A DNA stretch of 46,941 nt from Acidobacteriota bacterium (GTDB lineage: Bacteria; Acidobacteriota; Terriglobia; Bryobacterales; Bryobacteraceae): the NCBI GenBank assembly GCA_003223115.1, contig QHXW01000175.1:1-46941 (forward strand). Reading direction: 5' to 3'. The position numbers were made by a program, and so were the translations under genes. The notes under the pieces were generated by a model. That model saw nothing but the letters and a program-made list of their open reading frames with translations. It was not told the DNA's origin and made no database searches. This document shows, piece after piece, positions 26,301 through 33,767 of the stretch (within the stretch, counting starts at the first letter, position 1; each line of letters opens with the position of its first letter).

Positions 26301-26457
26301 GCTGGTGCGAGAGTACTTGCAGCCGCCGATTGTTGCGGACCGTTCATTTTTTCCGAATAACACGACGTTCCTGAATTCAGTGGCGCTGTGGGGGCGGGCA
26401 TTTCCATTCTTTGAAAAGCGCAGCACGTTCCGGTTCACCATCGGGCGGACGTTTTAA
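23398..26457 (+). CDS. bamA: outer-membrane protein assembly factor BamA
   Basis: BamA is the Omp85-family core of the machinery that folds beta-barrel proteins into the outer membrane. The 1019-residue product has a signal peptide (SSASVLLLSLLTVVPLWSQ), then an unusual Pro/Gln-rich linker (about residues 31-120), then POTRA repeats beginning near 123 (ENVIESIEFRGARRVPQDTL), of which at least four or five can be followed. The C-terminal barrel holds the lid-lock motif IGGEQDIRGFD, near residue 810. The last residues (FRFTIGRTF) end in phenylalanine as expected for an outer-membrane barrel. ATG 23398 is preferred to the longer TTG frame at 23335 because it directly precedes the signal peptide. 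The Skp chaperone gene follows, the standard bamA-skp neighbourhood. Confidence 0.93.
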   Translation: MFCSRRIRLSSASVLLLSLLTVVPLWSQSQAQSSSPASQSAEPQPGPAAQQPSPQPPQPQAPPAQQPREQQPKQPATQQPKTNPFENVPQAEPPQQQKPAPEQAKPQLEAPKTPETAPQAAENVIESIEFRGARRVPQDTLRALIITKKGDIYNEDAMHGDFMRLWNTGRFDDIRLETEQGKTGIIVRYVLTERRVVRSIKYSPGMKSVSVSEVLDRFQERKVGLTVESQYDPNKVQRAAVVLKEYLAERGRQFATVEPEIRQVPPSSLEITFNVNEGPKVKVGTIDIQGNQVFSDRVVIRAMKNLHPIGIPHSIFFESIFAKTYDSSKLEEDKERVRQFYQDKGYFMARVLDQKVTLRDVGGKGLRIPLFKPNKPGKRADIAVPVEEGRLFHLSKMNFVGVKLFKTTDFLQKQIFQMQEGDVFSTAKLRKGIDQLKKLYGEFGYIDFVPEPSFDPNPNSDKIDLTLTADEGKQFFVRRIDFSGNTTTRDKVIRRELLLDEGDIFNSRLWELSVLRLNQLGYFETLKAEEAATIQRNTQSNTVDLTLKVKERGKNSIGLNGGVSGIAGSFVGFNYSTNNFLGLGETLSIESQLGTRMRDVSFGFTEPYFLDKPIQMGFVVYLRRFNFDQGREISILTGRDLIPLFNQLGKDNLLNYIQNGHGFSFSTSKMLRRSFARVGLTYGFDNSSIVVNSNASRQYFEFINFQGINGPNSLNGIKTSSITPSYTYNTVNHPLTPTGGRSLFISTQFSGSFLGGNVNTIRPTVDVKYFRPSPIHRSHILAFHAMGSLLTGYGGKVAPPFARTYIGGEQDIRGFDIWGVSPIAFVPSEATVSVYNNDGTPRQQTVLVNGAPAKVADTIKIPVYQLIFPGGDTQVVTNFEYRITIFGPVTLAVFFDAGVNRILRSSQLTMNPGRIAELNGTYPQAGFDGKVKIAGGTQKMRASTGLELQVLLPIVQAPFRIYWAYNPLLVREYLQPPIVADRSFFPNNTTFLNSVALWGRAFPFFEKRSTFRFTIGRTF

Positions 26458-26544
26458 TCAGGGGCTCGGACCAACTAGAATTAGAGAAACGATTTATGGG
26501 CGGACCAGTATGGGCTGCTCTCATTAACACGAGGAGTTCAATTT

Positions 26545-27174
26545 GTGAGAAGTACACGGTTTGTTTTACCGGCTCTGGTTTTTGGACTGGCTTTGACGGC
26601 GGGCGCGCAAGGAACGGCCACCAAAGTCGGCATCATCAATATCCAGAGCGCAATCGTCAGCACCAAAGACGGGCAGAAAGCCGCCGGTGAGATTCAGTCG
26701 CGCTTTAACCCGAAGAAAGCGGAATTGGACAAGAGACAGGGAGACATCACCCAGCTCCAGGACCAATTGAACCGCGGGCGAAACACGCTGAGCGAGGATG
26801 CCCGGCAGAAGCTGGTCCGCGAGATCGACGTGAAAACGAAGGCTCTCAATCGGGATACCGAGGATGCCCGCGCCGAACTCGATCAAGAGGAGCAGAAGAT
26901 CATGACCGAGCTGGGCGGCCGGATTATGCTGGTGATTGACAAGTTCGCCAAGGACAATGGCTTTTCGGTGATCTTGGACGTCAGTTCGCCTCAAAACCCC
27001 GTAATTTTTGCGGCGACCGGTATCGATATCACCAAGGACGTTATCGATCTGTACGACAGGAACGCCCCGGCTGCAACATCCGCTCCATCGGGGGCGCCCT
27101 CAGCTCCGGCTGCGCAACGCCCGCCGGCTACACGGCCCATCGTTCCTCCTGCCACCCCGAAGCCCAAACCGTAA
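26545..27174 (+). CDS. skp: OmpH/Skp-family periplasmic chaperone
   Basis: Skp holds unfolded outer-membrane proteins in the periplasm and delivers them to BamA. The 209-residue protein has a signal peptide (FVLPALVFGLALTAGAQ), the family opening KVGIINIQSAIVSTKDGQKA, and a long helical coiled-coil region (about residues 50-130) forming the tentacle. The closing beta segment is GFSVILDVSSPQNPVIF. A Pro/Ala-rich C-terminal tail is added beyond the usual end. GTG 26545 is the start, with GAGGAG at 26531-26536, 8 nt upstream. It follows bamA by 87 nt and is likely co-transcribed or at least co-regulated with it. Confidence 0.92.
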   Translation: MRSTRFVLPALVFGLALTAGAQGTATKVGIINIQSAIVSTKDGQKAAGEIQSRFNPKKAELDKRQGDITQLQDQLNRGRNTLSEDARQKLVREIDVKTKALNRDTEDARAELDQEEQKIMTELGGRIMLVIDKFAKDNGFSVILDVSSPQNPVIFAATGIDITKDVIDLYDRNAPAATSAPSGAPSAPAAQRPPATRPIVPPATPKPKP

Positions 27175-27177
27175 CGC

Positions 27178-27197
27178 GCGGCGGTATGCGGCGGTAT
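27178..27197 (+). repeat. 10-bp tandem duplication
   Basis: GCGGCGGTAT occurs twice in direct succession (27178-27187, 27188-27197) just after the skp stop codon. Confidence 0.85.
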
Positions 27198-27256
27198 GGC
27201 GACGCTGGTGTGGGCTCTCTAACGGTAGTAAGCTATGAGCAGCGGAGGACATTGCC

Positions 27257-27994
27257 ATGAAAACTCTGGCGGCATTCGCCCTGGCACTCTTTTTCGCTGC
27301 CGGGGCTTTCGCGCAGCATCGTGGACTTACGAATTTGAATTTCGGATCATCGGTCCGGTCCGGTACCAGGGGCTCGTTCGTTCGACCGAACACGTACGGC
27401 TCTTTTAGCGGATTTGGAGATGTCGTTTTTCCAGGAACAGGCCATCCTCCGTCCGGTCCGAATCCGTTTTCGATTACGGATACGTCCTTTACCCCGCGCC
27501 TAGGCACGACTGTCAGCGGTTTTGGCGGCCGGGGCTTCAACCGGTCTCGCGGCCAGCTTGCGGTTCCGTTCGCTTATCCGGTTTTCATCGGTGGTTACGG
27601 CGACTATGGCGCGTATCAGCAGGATCCAAACGTGACCGTGATCGCGCCGCAACAGCCGCCACCCCAGGTGATCATCAACCAAAACTTCATTCCTGAGCGG
27701 GCGGCACCCGTGCTGCGCGAATATTCCGAGGACAGCTCCGGCGGCGTGCACATCTATGAGGCGCCCTCGCGCCAGCTAGTTGAGACCACGGCCGAGGACA
27801 ACACCAGCTATTATCTTCTCGCCTTCAAAGACCATTCCATCTACTCGGCTTTCGCGTACTGGGTGGAGGGCGATACGCTTCACTATGTCACCCCGCTACG
27901 CGTTCACAATCAGGCCTCATTAAGCCTGGTGGACCGCGAGTTGACCGACAGGCTGAATCGCGGCAGGATGCCGGTGAAATTACCGCAGCAGTAG
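27257..27994 (+). CDS. secreted hypothetical protein
   Basis: This 245-residue exported protein has a clear signal peptide (LAAFALALFFAAGAFAQ). It is followed by a Gly/Phe/Ser/Pro-rich low-complexity region (about residues 25-115, for example TYGSFSGFGDVVFPGTG). A compact C-terminal domain follows (GGVHIYEAPSRQLVETTAED, then YYLLAFKDHSIYSAFAYWVE). The latter resembles the small C-terminal domain found in many acidobacterial exported proteins that ends LVDRELT-x-x-LN. GGAGG-type Shine-Dalgarno (GGAGG at 27244-27248) precedes ATG 27257 by 8 nt. It is downstream of skp and may join an envelope gene cluster. Function unknown. Confidence 0.7.
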   Translation: MKTLAAFALALFFAAGAFAQHRGLTNLNFGSSVRSGTRGSFVRPNTYGSFSGFGDVVFPGTGHPPSGPNPFSITDTSFTPRLGTTVSGFGGRGFNRSRGQLAVPFAYPVFIGGYGDYGAYQQDPNVTVIAPQQPPPQVIINQNFIPERAAPVLREYSEDSSGGVHIYEAPSRQLVETTAEDNTSYYLLAFKDHSIYSAFAYWVEGDTLHYVTPLRVHNQASLSLVDRELTDRLNRGRMPVKLPQQ

Positions 27995-28023
27995 GCTGAC
28001 AGGCGTGGACGCAGTGTTGACGC

Positions 28024-28410
28024 CTATTCTACTGACGCAAGTGTGCGCACGAAGTCGACGTCACCTTCCAGAAAATCGTAATCCGGCAGGTGCCCCCGTG
28101 ATTCCCAACGGATCTGTTCGAAGGCCAGGTTCTTCATTGCACCCTGGAATCTTGTGACCCGGTAGAAGATAAGCCGAATCGCGGGCCGCTCAGAATAGGC
28201 GTATTCGTAATCTGCCAGCTCCGGGCCAATCTCGGCCTGTATGGCGAGTTCTTCTTCCAGTTCCCGGCGCAGAGCATCAGTCGGCGCTTCACCCGGTTCC
28301 ACCTTACCTCCCGGAAACTCCCACTTGAGAGCATGACGCTGGCCCACTTTTCGCTGGCCGATCAAGATCCGCCCGTCACGCTCGATCACGGCTGCGACGA
28401 CAATCGTCAT
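28024..28410 (-). CDS. MutT-type Nudix hydrolase
   Basis: This is a small 128-residue Nudix hydrolase. Proteins of this size and sequence (VAAVIERDGRILIGQR, then KWEFPGGKVEPGE) clean oxidised nucleotides such as 8-oxo-dGTP. The Nudix box spans residues 35-57 (GKVEPGE, then REL and EEE). The catalytic REUxEE core is intact, while the following Gly of the consensus is Ala. The C-terminus ends with a substrate-loop typical of MutT (YDFLEGDVDFV). ATG 28410 is the start and the gene is transcribed away from the iron-sulfur scaffold gene, with 76 nt between them. The exact substrate is not determined by sequence. Confidence 0.88.
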   Translation of the reverse strand: MTIVVAAVIERDGRILIGQRKVGQRHALKWEFPGGKVEPGEAPTDALRRELEEELAIQAEIGPELADYEYAYSERPAIRLIFYRVTRFQGAMKNLAFEQIRWESRGHLPDYDFLEGDVDFVRTLASVE

Positions 28411-28486
28411 TCTTCAGAGTTGAACAATATTGGACCACAACACCACCCCAATGCAGAACGCCGCGTAGAATGAAAAAGCGCGTCTG

Positions 28487-28843
28487 ATGTACAGCCAACG
28501 TCTACTGGAGCACTTTCAAAATCCGCGCAATGTAGGGGATCTGCAGCCGCCGGCCGTGACGGTGGAAGTGACCAACCCGATTTGCGGCGATATTCTGCGG
28601 CTTTCAGTGCGCTTCGAAGGCCAGGTCGCCGCCGAGGCTCGTTACAAAACGCGCGGCTGCACCGCGTCGATCGCGGCAGGTTCCGCGTTGACAGAGTGGA
28701 TTGCGGGAAAGACGCGCGCCGAGCTGGCGCAGATAAAACCAGCAGTAGTGGAGGAGGCTGTGGGCGGCCTAGAGCCCGAGTCCAAACATGCGGCGGCCCT
28801 TTGTGTGGATGGCGTGCGGGCGTTGCTGAAGGCCCTTTCCTGA
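28487..28843 (+). CDS. IscU/NifU-like iron-sulfur scaffold, third Cys displaced
   Basis: This 118-residue protein is the N-terminal scaffold domain of the IscU/NifU family, which assembles Fe-S clusters on three cysteines and an aspartate. YSQRLLEHFQNPRNVGDL is the family opening. Cys33 (NPICGD, with Asp35) and Cys58 (RGCTASIAAGSALTE) are in place. The third ligand is not: where IscU has K-x-H-C, this protein has K-H-A (100-102), and a cysteine appears only at 106, one helical turn later. The protein may use Cys106, or it may be an accessory or specialised scaffold. No nifS, iscS or hscA is in the window. It is encoded immediately upstream of the Sec-candidate gene, 87 nt away. Confidence 0.8.
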   Translation: MYSQRLLEHFQNPRNVGDLQPPAVTVEVTNPICGDILRLSVRFEGQVAAEARYKTRGCTASIAAGSALTEWIAGKTRAELAQIKPAVVEEAVGGLEPESKHAAALCVDGVRALLKALS

Positions 28844-28854
28844 GCCGCGGCTTG

Positions 28855-28883
28855 TTGTCAAACTTGTAACTTACCGTTACTTT
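28855..28883 (+). promoter_or_regulatory. possible sigma-70 promoter
   Basis: TTGTCA (28855-28860) is followed after 17 nt by TACTTT (28878-28883). It would drive the selenoprotein candidate from a start near 28890, leaving a leader of about 40 nt. The -10 is a weak match, so support is modest. Confidence 0.4.
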
Positions 28884-28930
28884 TGCGGATTTCACTTTGC
28901 GGGCGTGGGCTTTCGTAGTAATCAGGGTGT

Positions 28931-29731
28931 ATGGTGGCGCAATCTGTGCGCGTCGGCATTATCGGGGATTTCAACCCCGTGTTCCGTTCGCATCACGCGA
29001 TCAACAGCGCGCTAGAGCACGCGGCAAACCGGCTTTCCGTAGACGTGGAGACCGTCTGGTTACCGACTCCGGCACTATCGGGCCGCGGTGTCCATGAAAT
29101 CCTGGCGAACTACGACGGCCGGTGGGCTGCATCCGGCAGCCCATACGATTCGCTCGACGGAGCGCTGGCCGCCATTCAGTTCGCACGCACGCGAAACTGG
29201 CCGTTCGTGAGCACTTGAGGCGGATTCCAACATGCTCTGTTAGAGTATGCGCGCAACGTAATGGGCATCGCCGAAGCTGATTCAGCCGAGCACGGCAGCC
29301 CGTCAAAGGAGCTGTTAATTACTCCCGTTGCTTGCCCCATGCCCGATCGTTCAGCCGGCGATCCGAAACTTTCCGGCAGATCTTCGGTGCGAATCGAGCG
29401 TGGATCGCGGCTGGCGCGCCTCTACGGCCTGGCCAATGGGTCGTCTCCCTGCACCGGCGAGATTGAAGAAGAATACTGCTGTAATTACGAAGTGAATCCG
29501 GATTACCGGCGGGAGTTTGAGCAAGCCGGGCTTTCGATCACTGCCACCGGCGACACTGGCGAGGTGCGTGCCATCGAGATTCCGGGCCACCGGTTCTACA
29601 TTGCCACGTTGTTTCAGCCGCAGTTATCCTCCACGCATGAGACACCGCACCCCATTGTGCTCGGATTCCTAGCTAGGCTGCGTAGCCGGCCGCGCCGTCG
29701 CCGCCTGATAAAATTGCGTCCGTGGCTGTAA
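28931..29731 (+). CDS. glutamine-amidotransferase-like selenoprotein (CTP synthase C-terminal-related), Sec at TGA 29216
   Basis: This is read as one gene of 266 residues with an internal TGA (29216-29218) decoded as selenocysteine 96. Sequence on both sides is in the same frame and belongs to the same family. Before it comes [20 protein letters not shown], typical of class-I amidotransferase relatives. After it come [16 protein letters not shown] and [19 protein letters not shown]. The TGA falls exactly at the nucleophile of the (T)CGGFQHA motif, where relatives have Cys or Sec. A hairpin follows at the bacterial SECIS distance. RefSeq uses the name CTP synthase C-terminal region-related (seleno)protein for this family. 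Of the canonical GATase triad, the FHPE motif of CTP synthase reads FQPQ (228-231), so amide transfer is uncertain and a redox role is possible. The alternative is a nonsense mutation of Cys96. The last codons overlap the SDR gene start by 10 nt. Confidence 0.82.
29216..29252 (+). promoter_or_regulatory. candidate bacterial SECIS element
   Basis: The RNA hairpin lies just after the UGA (29216-29218). CATGCTCT (29231-29238) pairs fully with AGAGTATG (29242-29249) over 8 bp with one G-U pair, leaving a 3-nt loop GTT (29239-29241). The loop starts 20 nt after the UGA. A further GCG/CGC pairing (29220-29222 with 29250-29252) could extend the base around an internal loop. The described bacterial SECIS pattern needs an upper stem, a small apical loop with a G in its first two positions and 16-37 nt spacing. 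All three are met here. Confidence 0.65.
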
Positions 29732-30492
29732 CGCTCGAATCCATGACCGCCCTAGTAACCGGCGCGAGCAAGGGAGTAGGCAAGGGGATTGCTCTGGAAC
29801 TGGCGCGCGCGGGCGCCGCGATCATCGTCAACTACAATACTGACACGAAGGGTGCAGAGAAGACGGTCGATGAAATTCGCAGCCTGGGCCGTGAGGCGAT
29901 TGCCATACCGGCTGACGTGGGCGTGGCGGCGGACGTAGATCGCATGTTCGAGCAGGCCGTCGAAAAATTTCCGCGTATCCAGATTCTGGTGAACAACGCC
30001 GGAGTCCAAACCTGGAAACCGTTGCTCGAGCTTACGGAATCCGAGTGGGACCGCACCATCAACACCAATCTCAACGGCTGTTTCCTATGCACGCAGCGGG
30101 CGGCGCGCCATATGCGGGAATCCGGCGCAGGCAGAATCATCAATATCGGATCGGGATGCAACAAAGTGGCGTTTCCGAATCTGGTGGACTACACCTCGAG
30201 CAAAGGCGGCATCGAAATGTTCACCAAAGCGGCGGCCGTGGAGCTGGGGAAGTACGGCATCACGGTGAATTGCGTGGCGCCAGGCGCCATTGAAATCGAG
30301 CGAACCAAACACGAGGCCGGCGATTATGCTGCTACTTGGGCGAAGCTGACGCCGCTCGGACGCGTGGGCCAGCCGGTGGATGTGGCGCGCGCGGTGGCCT
30401 TTCTGGCGAGTGACGCCGCGGCATTCATTACCGGTCAAACTCTGTGGGTGGATGGCGGGTTGTTCAGTAAACCATCGTGGCCCTATGATTAG
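29722..30492 (+). CDS. SDR-family short-chain dehydrogenase/reductase
   Basis: This is a 256-residue NAD(P)-dependent classical SDR, close to the glucose 1-dehydrogenase / 3-oxoacyl-ACP reductase type. The cofactor motif [11 protein letters not shown] is near residues 13-23. Other features are the VNNAGVQ core motif, the catalytic Ser in NIGSGC, the YxxxK catalytic pair in DYTSSKGG, and the family end [15 protein letters not shown] 29722 is taken as the start and overlaps the selenoprotein gene's stop by 10 nt. ATG 29743 would give a slightly shorter N-terminus. TAAAAT lies 7 nt before GTG 29722. Substrate not predictable. Overlap suggests expression linked to the selenoprotein gene. Confidence 0.88.
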   Translation: MAVTLESMTALVTGASKGVGKGIALELARAGAAIIVNYNTDTKGAEKTVDEIRSLGREAIAIPADVGVAADVDRMFEQAVEKFPRIQILVNNAGVQTWKPLLELTESEWDRTINTNLNGCFLCTQRAARHMRESGAGRIINIGSGCNKVAFPNLVDYTSSKGGIEMFTKAAAVELGKYGITVNCVAPGAIEIERTKHEAGDYAATWAKLTPLGRVGQPVDVARAVAFLASDAAAFITGQTLWVDGGLFSKPSWPYD

Positions 30493-30826
30493 CGGCCGGG
30501 TCATCGGCCGCGGCGCGGCGATCGTAAAATTGCAGCCCGCACCTGGAGCACGTGTAGAGCTTGGCGCCGATCAGTGCTTGTGCCAGGTTGATCGGGTTCC
30601 AGTACAAGACCAGACCCGGCTTCCGCTTGATGGCCCTGGTGACCCGCTGGTCTCCACACAACGGGCACTTCGCGGAGCCTCCAAACCACAGCAATAGCGT
30701 TCGCGGCTGCCGGTGAATGCTTCCGCAGCGCCTGCACTGATACAGTTTTCGGTAGAGGCATTTCTGCAGACGTGTCCGCTGCACGCGCTTCATCGCTTCG
30801 GCTCCGCAACTGGGACATGAGAGCAT
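30464..30826 (-). CDS. double zinc-ribbon protein
   Basis: This 120-residue protein has four CxxC pairs that would build two zinc ribbons: C4/C7 with C31/C34, and C54/C57 with C93/C96. Between the ribbons lies a basic, hydrophobic stretch ([17 protein letters not shown]). Such small proteins bind nucleic acids or act as adaptor domains, and no specific family is recognised. ATG 30826 is the start. The 3' end overlaps the SDR gene on the other strand by 29 nt (tail to tail). The 5' end is 117 nt from uvrA, divergent. The coding sequence is dense in Cys and Arg but has an ordinary codon pattern, so it is accepted as real. Confidence 0.65.
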   Translation of the reverse strand: MLSCPSCGAEAMKRVQRTRLQKCLYRKLYQCRRCGSIHRQPRTLLLWFGGSAKCPLCGDQRVTRAIKRKPGLVLYWNPINLAQALIGAKLYTCSRCGLQFYDRRAAADDPAANHRATMVY

Positions 30827-30853
30827 TTTGCCGTGATACCGCTTTATAACACC

Positions 30854-30866
30854 CTAGCTTAGCTAG
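30854..30866. promoter_or_regulatory. 13-nt palindrome between divergent genes
   Basis: CTAGCT-T-AGCTAG is a perfect odd-length palindrome. It lies 28 nt upstream of the zinc-ribbon start and 78 nt upstream of uvrA, a position suited to an operator. No known acidobacterial LexA box is recalled, so a role in SOS control is only a possibility. Confidence 0.3.
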
Positions 30867-30943
30867 ACGCGGGATGGTCGCTGCCGATTGCGTGGCTGGC
30901 GTATGTCAGGTCACAATTGAATCAGCCTTCCCTTCGGGTTCTC

Positions 30944-33742
30944 ATGCTGAAACAGATTACAGTACACGGCGCGCGCCAACACAATCTAAAGAACATCGAC
31001 GTCGAGATCCCTCGCAACAGCCTCACTGTGATCACGGGCTTGAGCGGCTCCGGGAAATCCTCGCTGGCGTTTGACACGATTTACGCGGAGGGCCAGCGGC
31101 GTTATGTGGAAACGCTCTCCACCTATGCCCGCCAGTTCCTGGATCAGATGGAGCGGCCGGATGTAGATTCGATTGAAGGTCTGAGCCCGGCCATTTCGAT
31201 CGAACAGAAGACCACCAGCCGCAGCCCGCGTTCTACCGTGGGCACCATCACCGAGATTTACGATTACCTGCGGCTCCTATATTCCTCAATCGGCATTCCG
31301 CACTGCCCGGTTTGCGGAAATCCCATCTCGCGGCAGACCACCGAGCAAATTCTGCAGCACGTGGTGGCGCTCAGACCCGAAGACCGCATCATGATCATGG
31401 CGCCCATCGTGCGCGGGCGCAAAGGCGAATTCAGGAAAGACCTGGAGAAACTCGCGCGTCAAGGTTTCGAGCGGGCGCGGATCGACGGTGTGACTCGCTC
31501 GCTCGATGACCAGATCCCTCCACTCGACAAGCGCAGGAACCACAGCATCGAAGTTGTCGTCGACCGGCTCCTGGTCAAGCCCGGAATCGAGAAGCGCTTG
31601 GAAGCCTCCATTTCCACCGCCACCAAATTGGCCAACGGCCTGGTGCTGGTCGCGGTGGTGAACGGCGAAGAGCGGCTCTATTCTCAGAAACTGGCGTGCA
31701 CTGAATGTGGTACCAGCGTGCCGCAATTGGAGCCGCGGTCGTTCTCTTTCAACAGCCCTTATGGGGCGTGCGAAACCTGCACGGGGCTAGGCAGCCGTTG
31801 GGCCTTCGATCCCGGCAAGGTGATTGTGGATCATTCCAAGCCCCTGCTCGAAGGCGGCCTCGGGCCCGGTGCCGGCTCGGCCTACATGGGCCACAAGCTG
31901 AACGACGCCGCGCGCATTCTGGGGTTTAAACTTTCGACGCCCTTCGAGCAGTTGCCGAAGAAGACCCAGAAACTGCTGCTCGAGGGCGGCAATGGTTTTC
32001 CCGGTGTCTTGAAAATTCTGGACCACACTTTCGAAGAGTCTTCGGAAGGTTACCGCGAATGGCTCACCGAATACATGTCGCCTATTGAATGTTCGGATTG
32101 CCACGGCCGGCGATTGCGGTCTTCGAGCCTGGCGGTTCGCGTGAAGGAACTCTCGATCGCCGATTTCACCGCGCTGCCGATTTCACGGGCGTTGCTTACG
32201 GTCAAGTCCTGGCAATTCAGCGAGCGGGAAGTGCAGATTGCCGGCCGCATCCTCGACGAGATCCGGCGGCGCCTCGAATTCCTTTCGGCTGTGGGCCTGG
32301 ATTATCTCAGCCTGGAGCGTTCGGCGGCGACACTCTCGGGCGGCGAGGCGCAGCGCATCCGGCTGGCGACCCAGATCGGGTCTAAGCTGCGCGGCGTACT
32401 CTACGTGCTCGATGAGCCCTCGATCGGACTGCATCCGAGAGACAACGGCCGCTTGCTCGAAACGCTGGCGCACTTGCGTGACATGGGCAACACCGTCATC
32501 GTGGTAGAGCACGATGCCGAGACCATCGAACGCGCTGATTACGTGATCGATCTGGGCCCTGGCGCCGGACGGCTCGGAGGCGGCCTGGTGTCCAGCGGCA
32601 CCCCGCCTCACATTTCGAGCGATCCGGCGTCGCTCACCGGCCGCTACCTTTCGGGCGACTTGCAGATCCCGGTGCCTGCCGTGCGGCGTTTGCCAAATGG
32701 AAAGAAGCTTACCGTGTTCGGAGCGCGCGAGCACAATCTGAAAAATCTTGACGTCGAAATTCCGCTGGGCGTATTCACGGTTGTGACTGGTGTTTCGGGA
32801 AGTGGCAAATCCACGCTCATCAACGAAATCGTGTATCGAGCCCTGGCCCGCGAAATTTATGGCTCGCGCGAGGACCCCGGCTCGCACGACAGAATCACCG
32901 GTCTCGAACACCTCGACAAAGTGATACGTATCGATCAATCGCCTATCGGCCGAACGCCGCGCTCGAACCCGGCCACGTACACCGGTTTGTTTGGGCCTAT
33001 TCGCGACCTTTATGCGCGGCTGCCGGAATCACGCGAACGCGGTTACAAGCCCGGGCGGTTCAGCTTCAACGTCAAAGGCGGGCGCTGCGAGGCCTGCCAG
33101 GGCGACGGCTTGAAGCGCATCGAGATGAATTTCCTTCCCGATGTTTACGTCACGTGTGACGTTTGCCACGGACGGCGTTACAACCACGAAACGCTACAAG
33201 TGAAGTACAAAAGTCACTCCATCGCGGACCTGCTGGATACCACGGTCGAGGAGGCGCTTCCGGTGCTCGAGAACATTCCGCCGATCCGGGTGAAACTCGA
33301 AACTCTGCGCGACGTCGGCCTGGGCTATATTCATCTGGGACAATCGTCAACCACGCTGTCGGGCGGTGAAGCACAACGCATCAAGCTGGCACGGGAGCTG
33401 AGCAAGCGCCAGACCGGCCGGACGTTCTATCTCCTCGACGAACCCACCACGGGCTTACACTTCGATGATGTGCGCAAACTGCTCGATGTGCTCATGCGGC
33501 TGGTGGACTTGGGGAATACGGTGGTAGTCATTGAACACAACCTGGACGTCATCAAGACCGCGGACTGGATCATCGATCTGGGTCCTGATGGCGGCGAATT
33601 TGGCGGGCGTGTGGTGGCCTGCGGGGCGCCGGAACAGATATTGCGATCGAAGAAAAGCTACACTGCCGAAGCGCTGCGGAAGGTGCTGAACGGCGTCAGG
33701 TCCGGAACACGCGCGGTGCCGATGCATGTGTCATTGAACTAG
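30944..33742 (+). CDS. uvrA: excinuclease ABC subunit A
   Basis: UvrA recognises DNA damage and loads UvrB in nucleotide-excision repair. The 932-residue product contains two ABC ATPase modules. The first Walker A is GLSGSGKSS at 32-40 and the second GVSGSGKST in the later half. Signature motifs LSGGEAQRI occur twice, and there are zinc-finger cysteines in the first half (HCPVCG, CTECG, CETC) and near residue 700 ([16 protein letters not shown]). All are conserved. ATG 30944 is chosen over the TTG at 30917 because it gives the standard opening [15 protein letters not shown]. The gene is followed after 25 nt by an unrelated conserved gene and is divergent from the zinc-ribbon gene. Confidence 0.96.
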   Translation: MLKQITVHGARQHNLKNIDVEIPRNSLTVITGLSGSGKSSLAFDTIYAEGQRRYVETLSTYARQFLDQMERPDVDSIEGLSPAISIEQKTTSRSPRSTVGTITEIYDYLRLLYSSIGIPHCPVCGNPISRQTTEQILQHVVALRPEDRIMIMAPIVRGRKGEFRKDLEKLARQGFERARIDGVTRSLDDQIPPLDKRRNHSIEVVVDRLLVKPGIEKRLEASISTATKLANGLVLVAVVNGEERLYSQKLACTECGTSVPQLEPRSFSFNSPYGACETCTGLGSRWAFDPGKVIVDHSKPLLEGGLGPGAGSAYMGHKLNDAARILGFKLSTPFEQLPKKTQKLLLEGGNGFPGVLKILDHTFEESSEGYREWLTEYMSPIECSDCHGRRLRSSSLAVRVKELSIADFTALPISRALLTVKSWQFSEREVQIAGRILDEIRRRLEFLSAVGLDYLSLERSAATLSGGEAQRIRLATQIGSKLRGVLYVLDEPSIGLHPRDNGRLLETLAHLRDMGNTVIVVEHDAETIERADYVIDLGPGAGRLGGGLVSSGTPPHISSDPASLTGRYLSGDLQIPVPAVRRLPNGKKLTVFGAREHNLKNLDVEIPLGVFTVVTGVSGSGKSTLINEIVYRALAREIYGSREDPGSHDRITGLEHLDKVIRIDQSPIGRTPRSNPATYTGLFGPIRDLYARLPESRERGYKPGRFSFNVKGGRCEACQGDGLKRIEMNFLPDVYVTCDVCHGRRYNHETLQVKYKSHSIADLLDTTVEEALPVLENIPPIRVKLETLRDVGLGYIHLGQSSTTLSGGEAQRIKLARELSKRQTGRTFYLLDEPTTGLHFDDVRKLLDVLMRLVDLGNTVVVIEHNLDVIKTADWIIDLGPDGGEFGGRVVACGAPEQILRSKKSYTAEALRKVLNGVRSGTRAVPMHVSLN

Positions 33743-33767
33743 AATTGCCACCACGGCCGCACCCACA

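Noticed and set aside
29219-29260. Treating 28931-29218 and 29261-29731 as two separate genes
   Set aside because: They are in the same frame, the only break is the TGA at the catalytic position, and the conserved [13 protein letters not shown] motif lies between the TGA and the next ATG.
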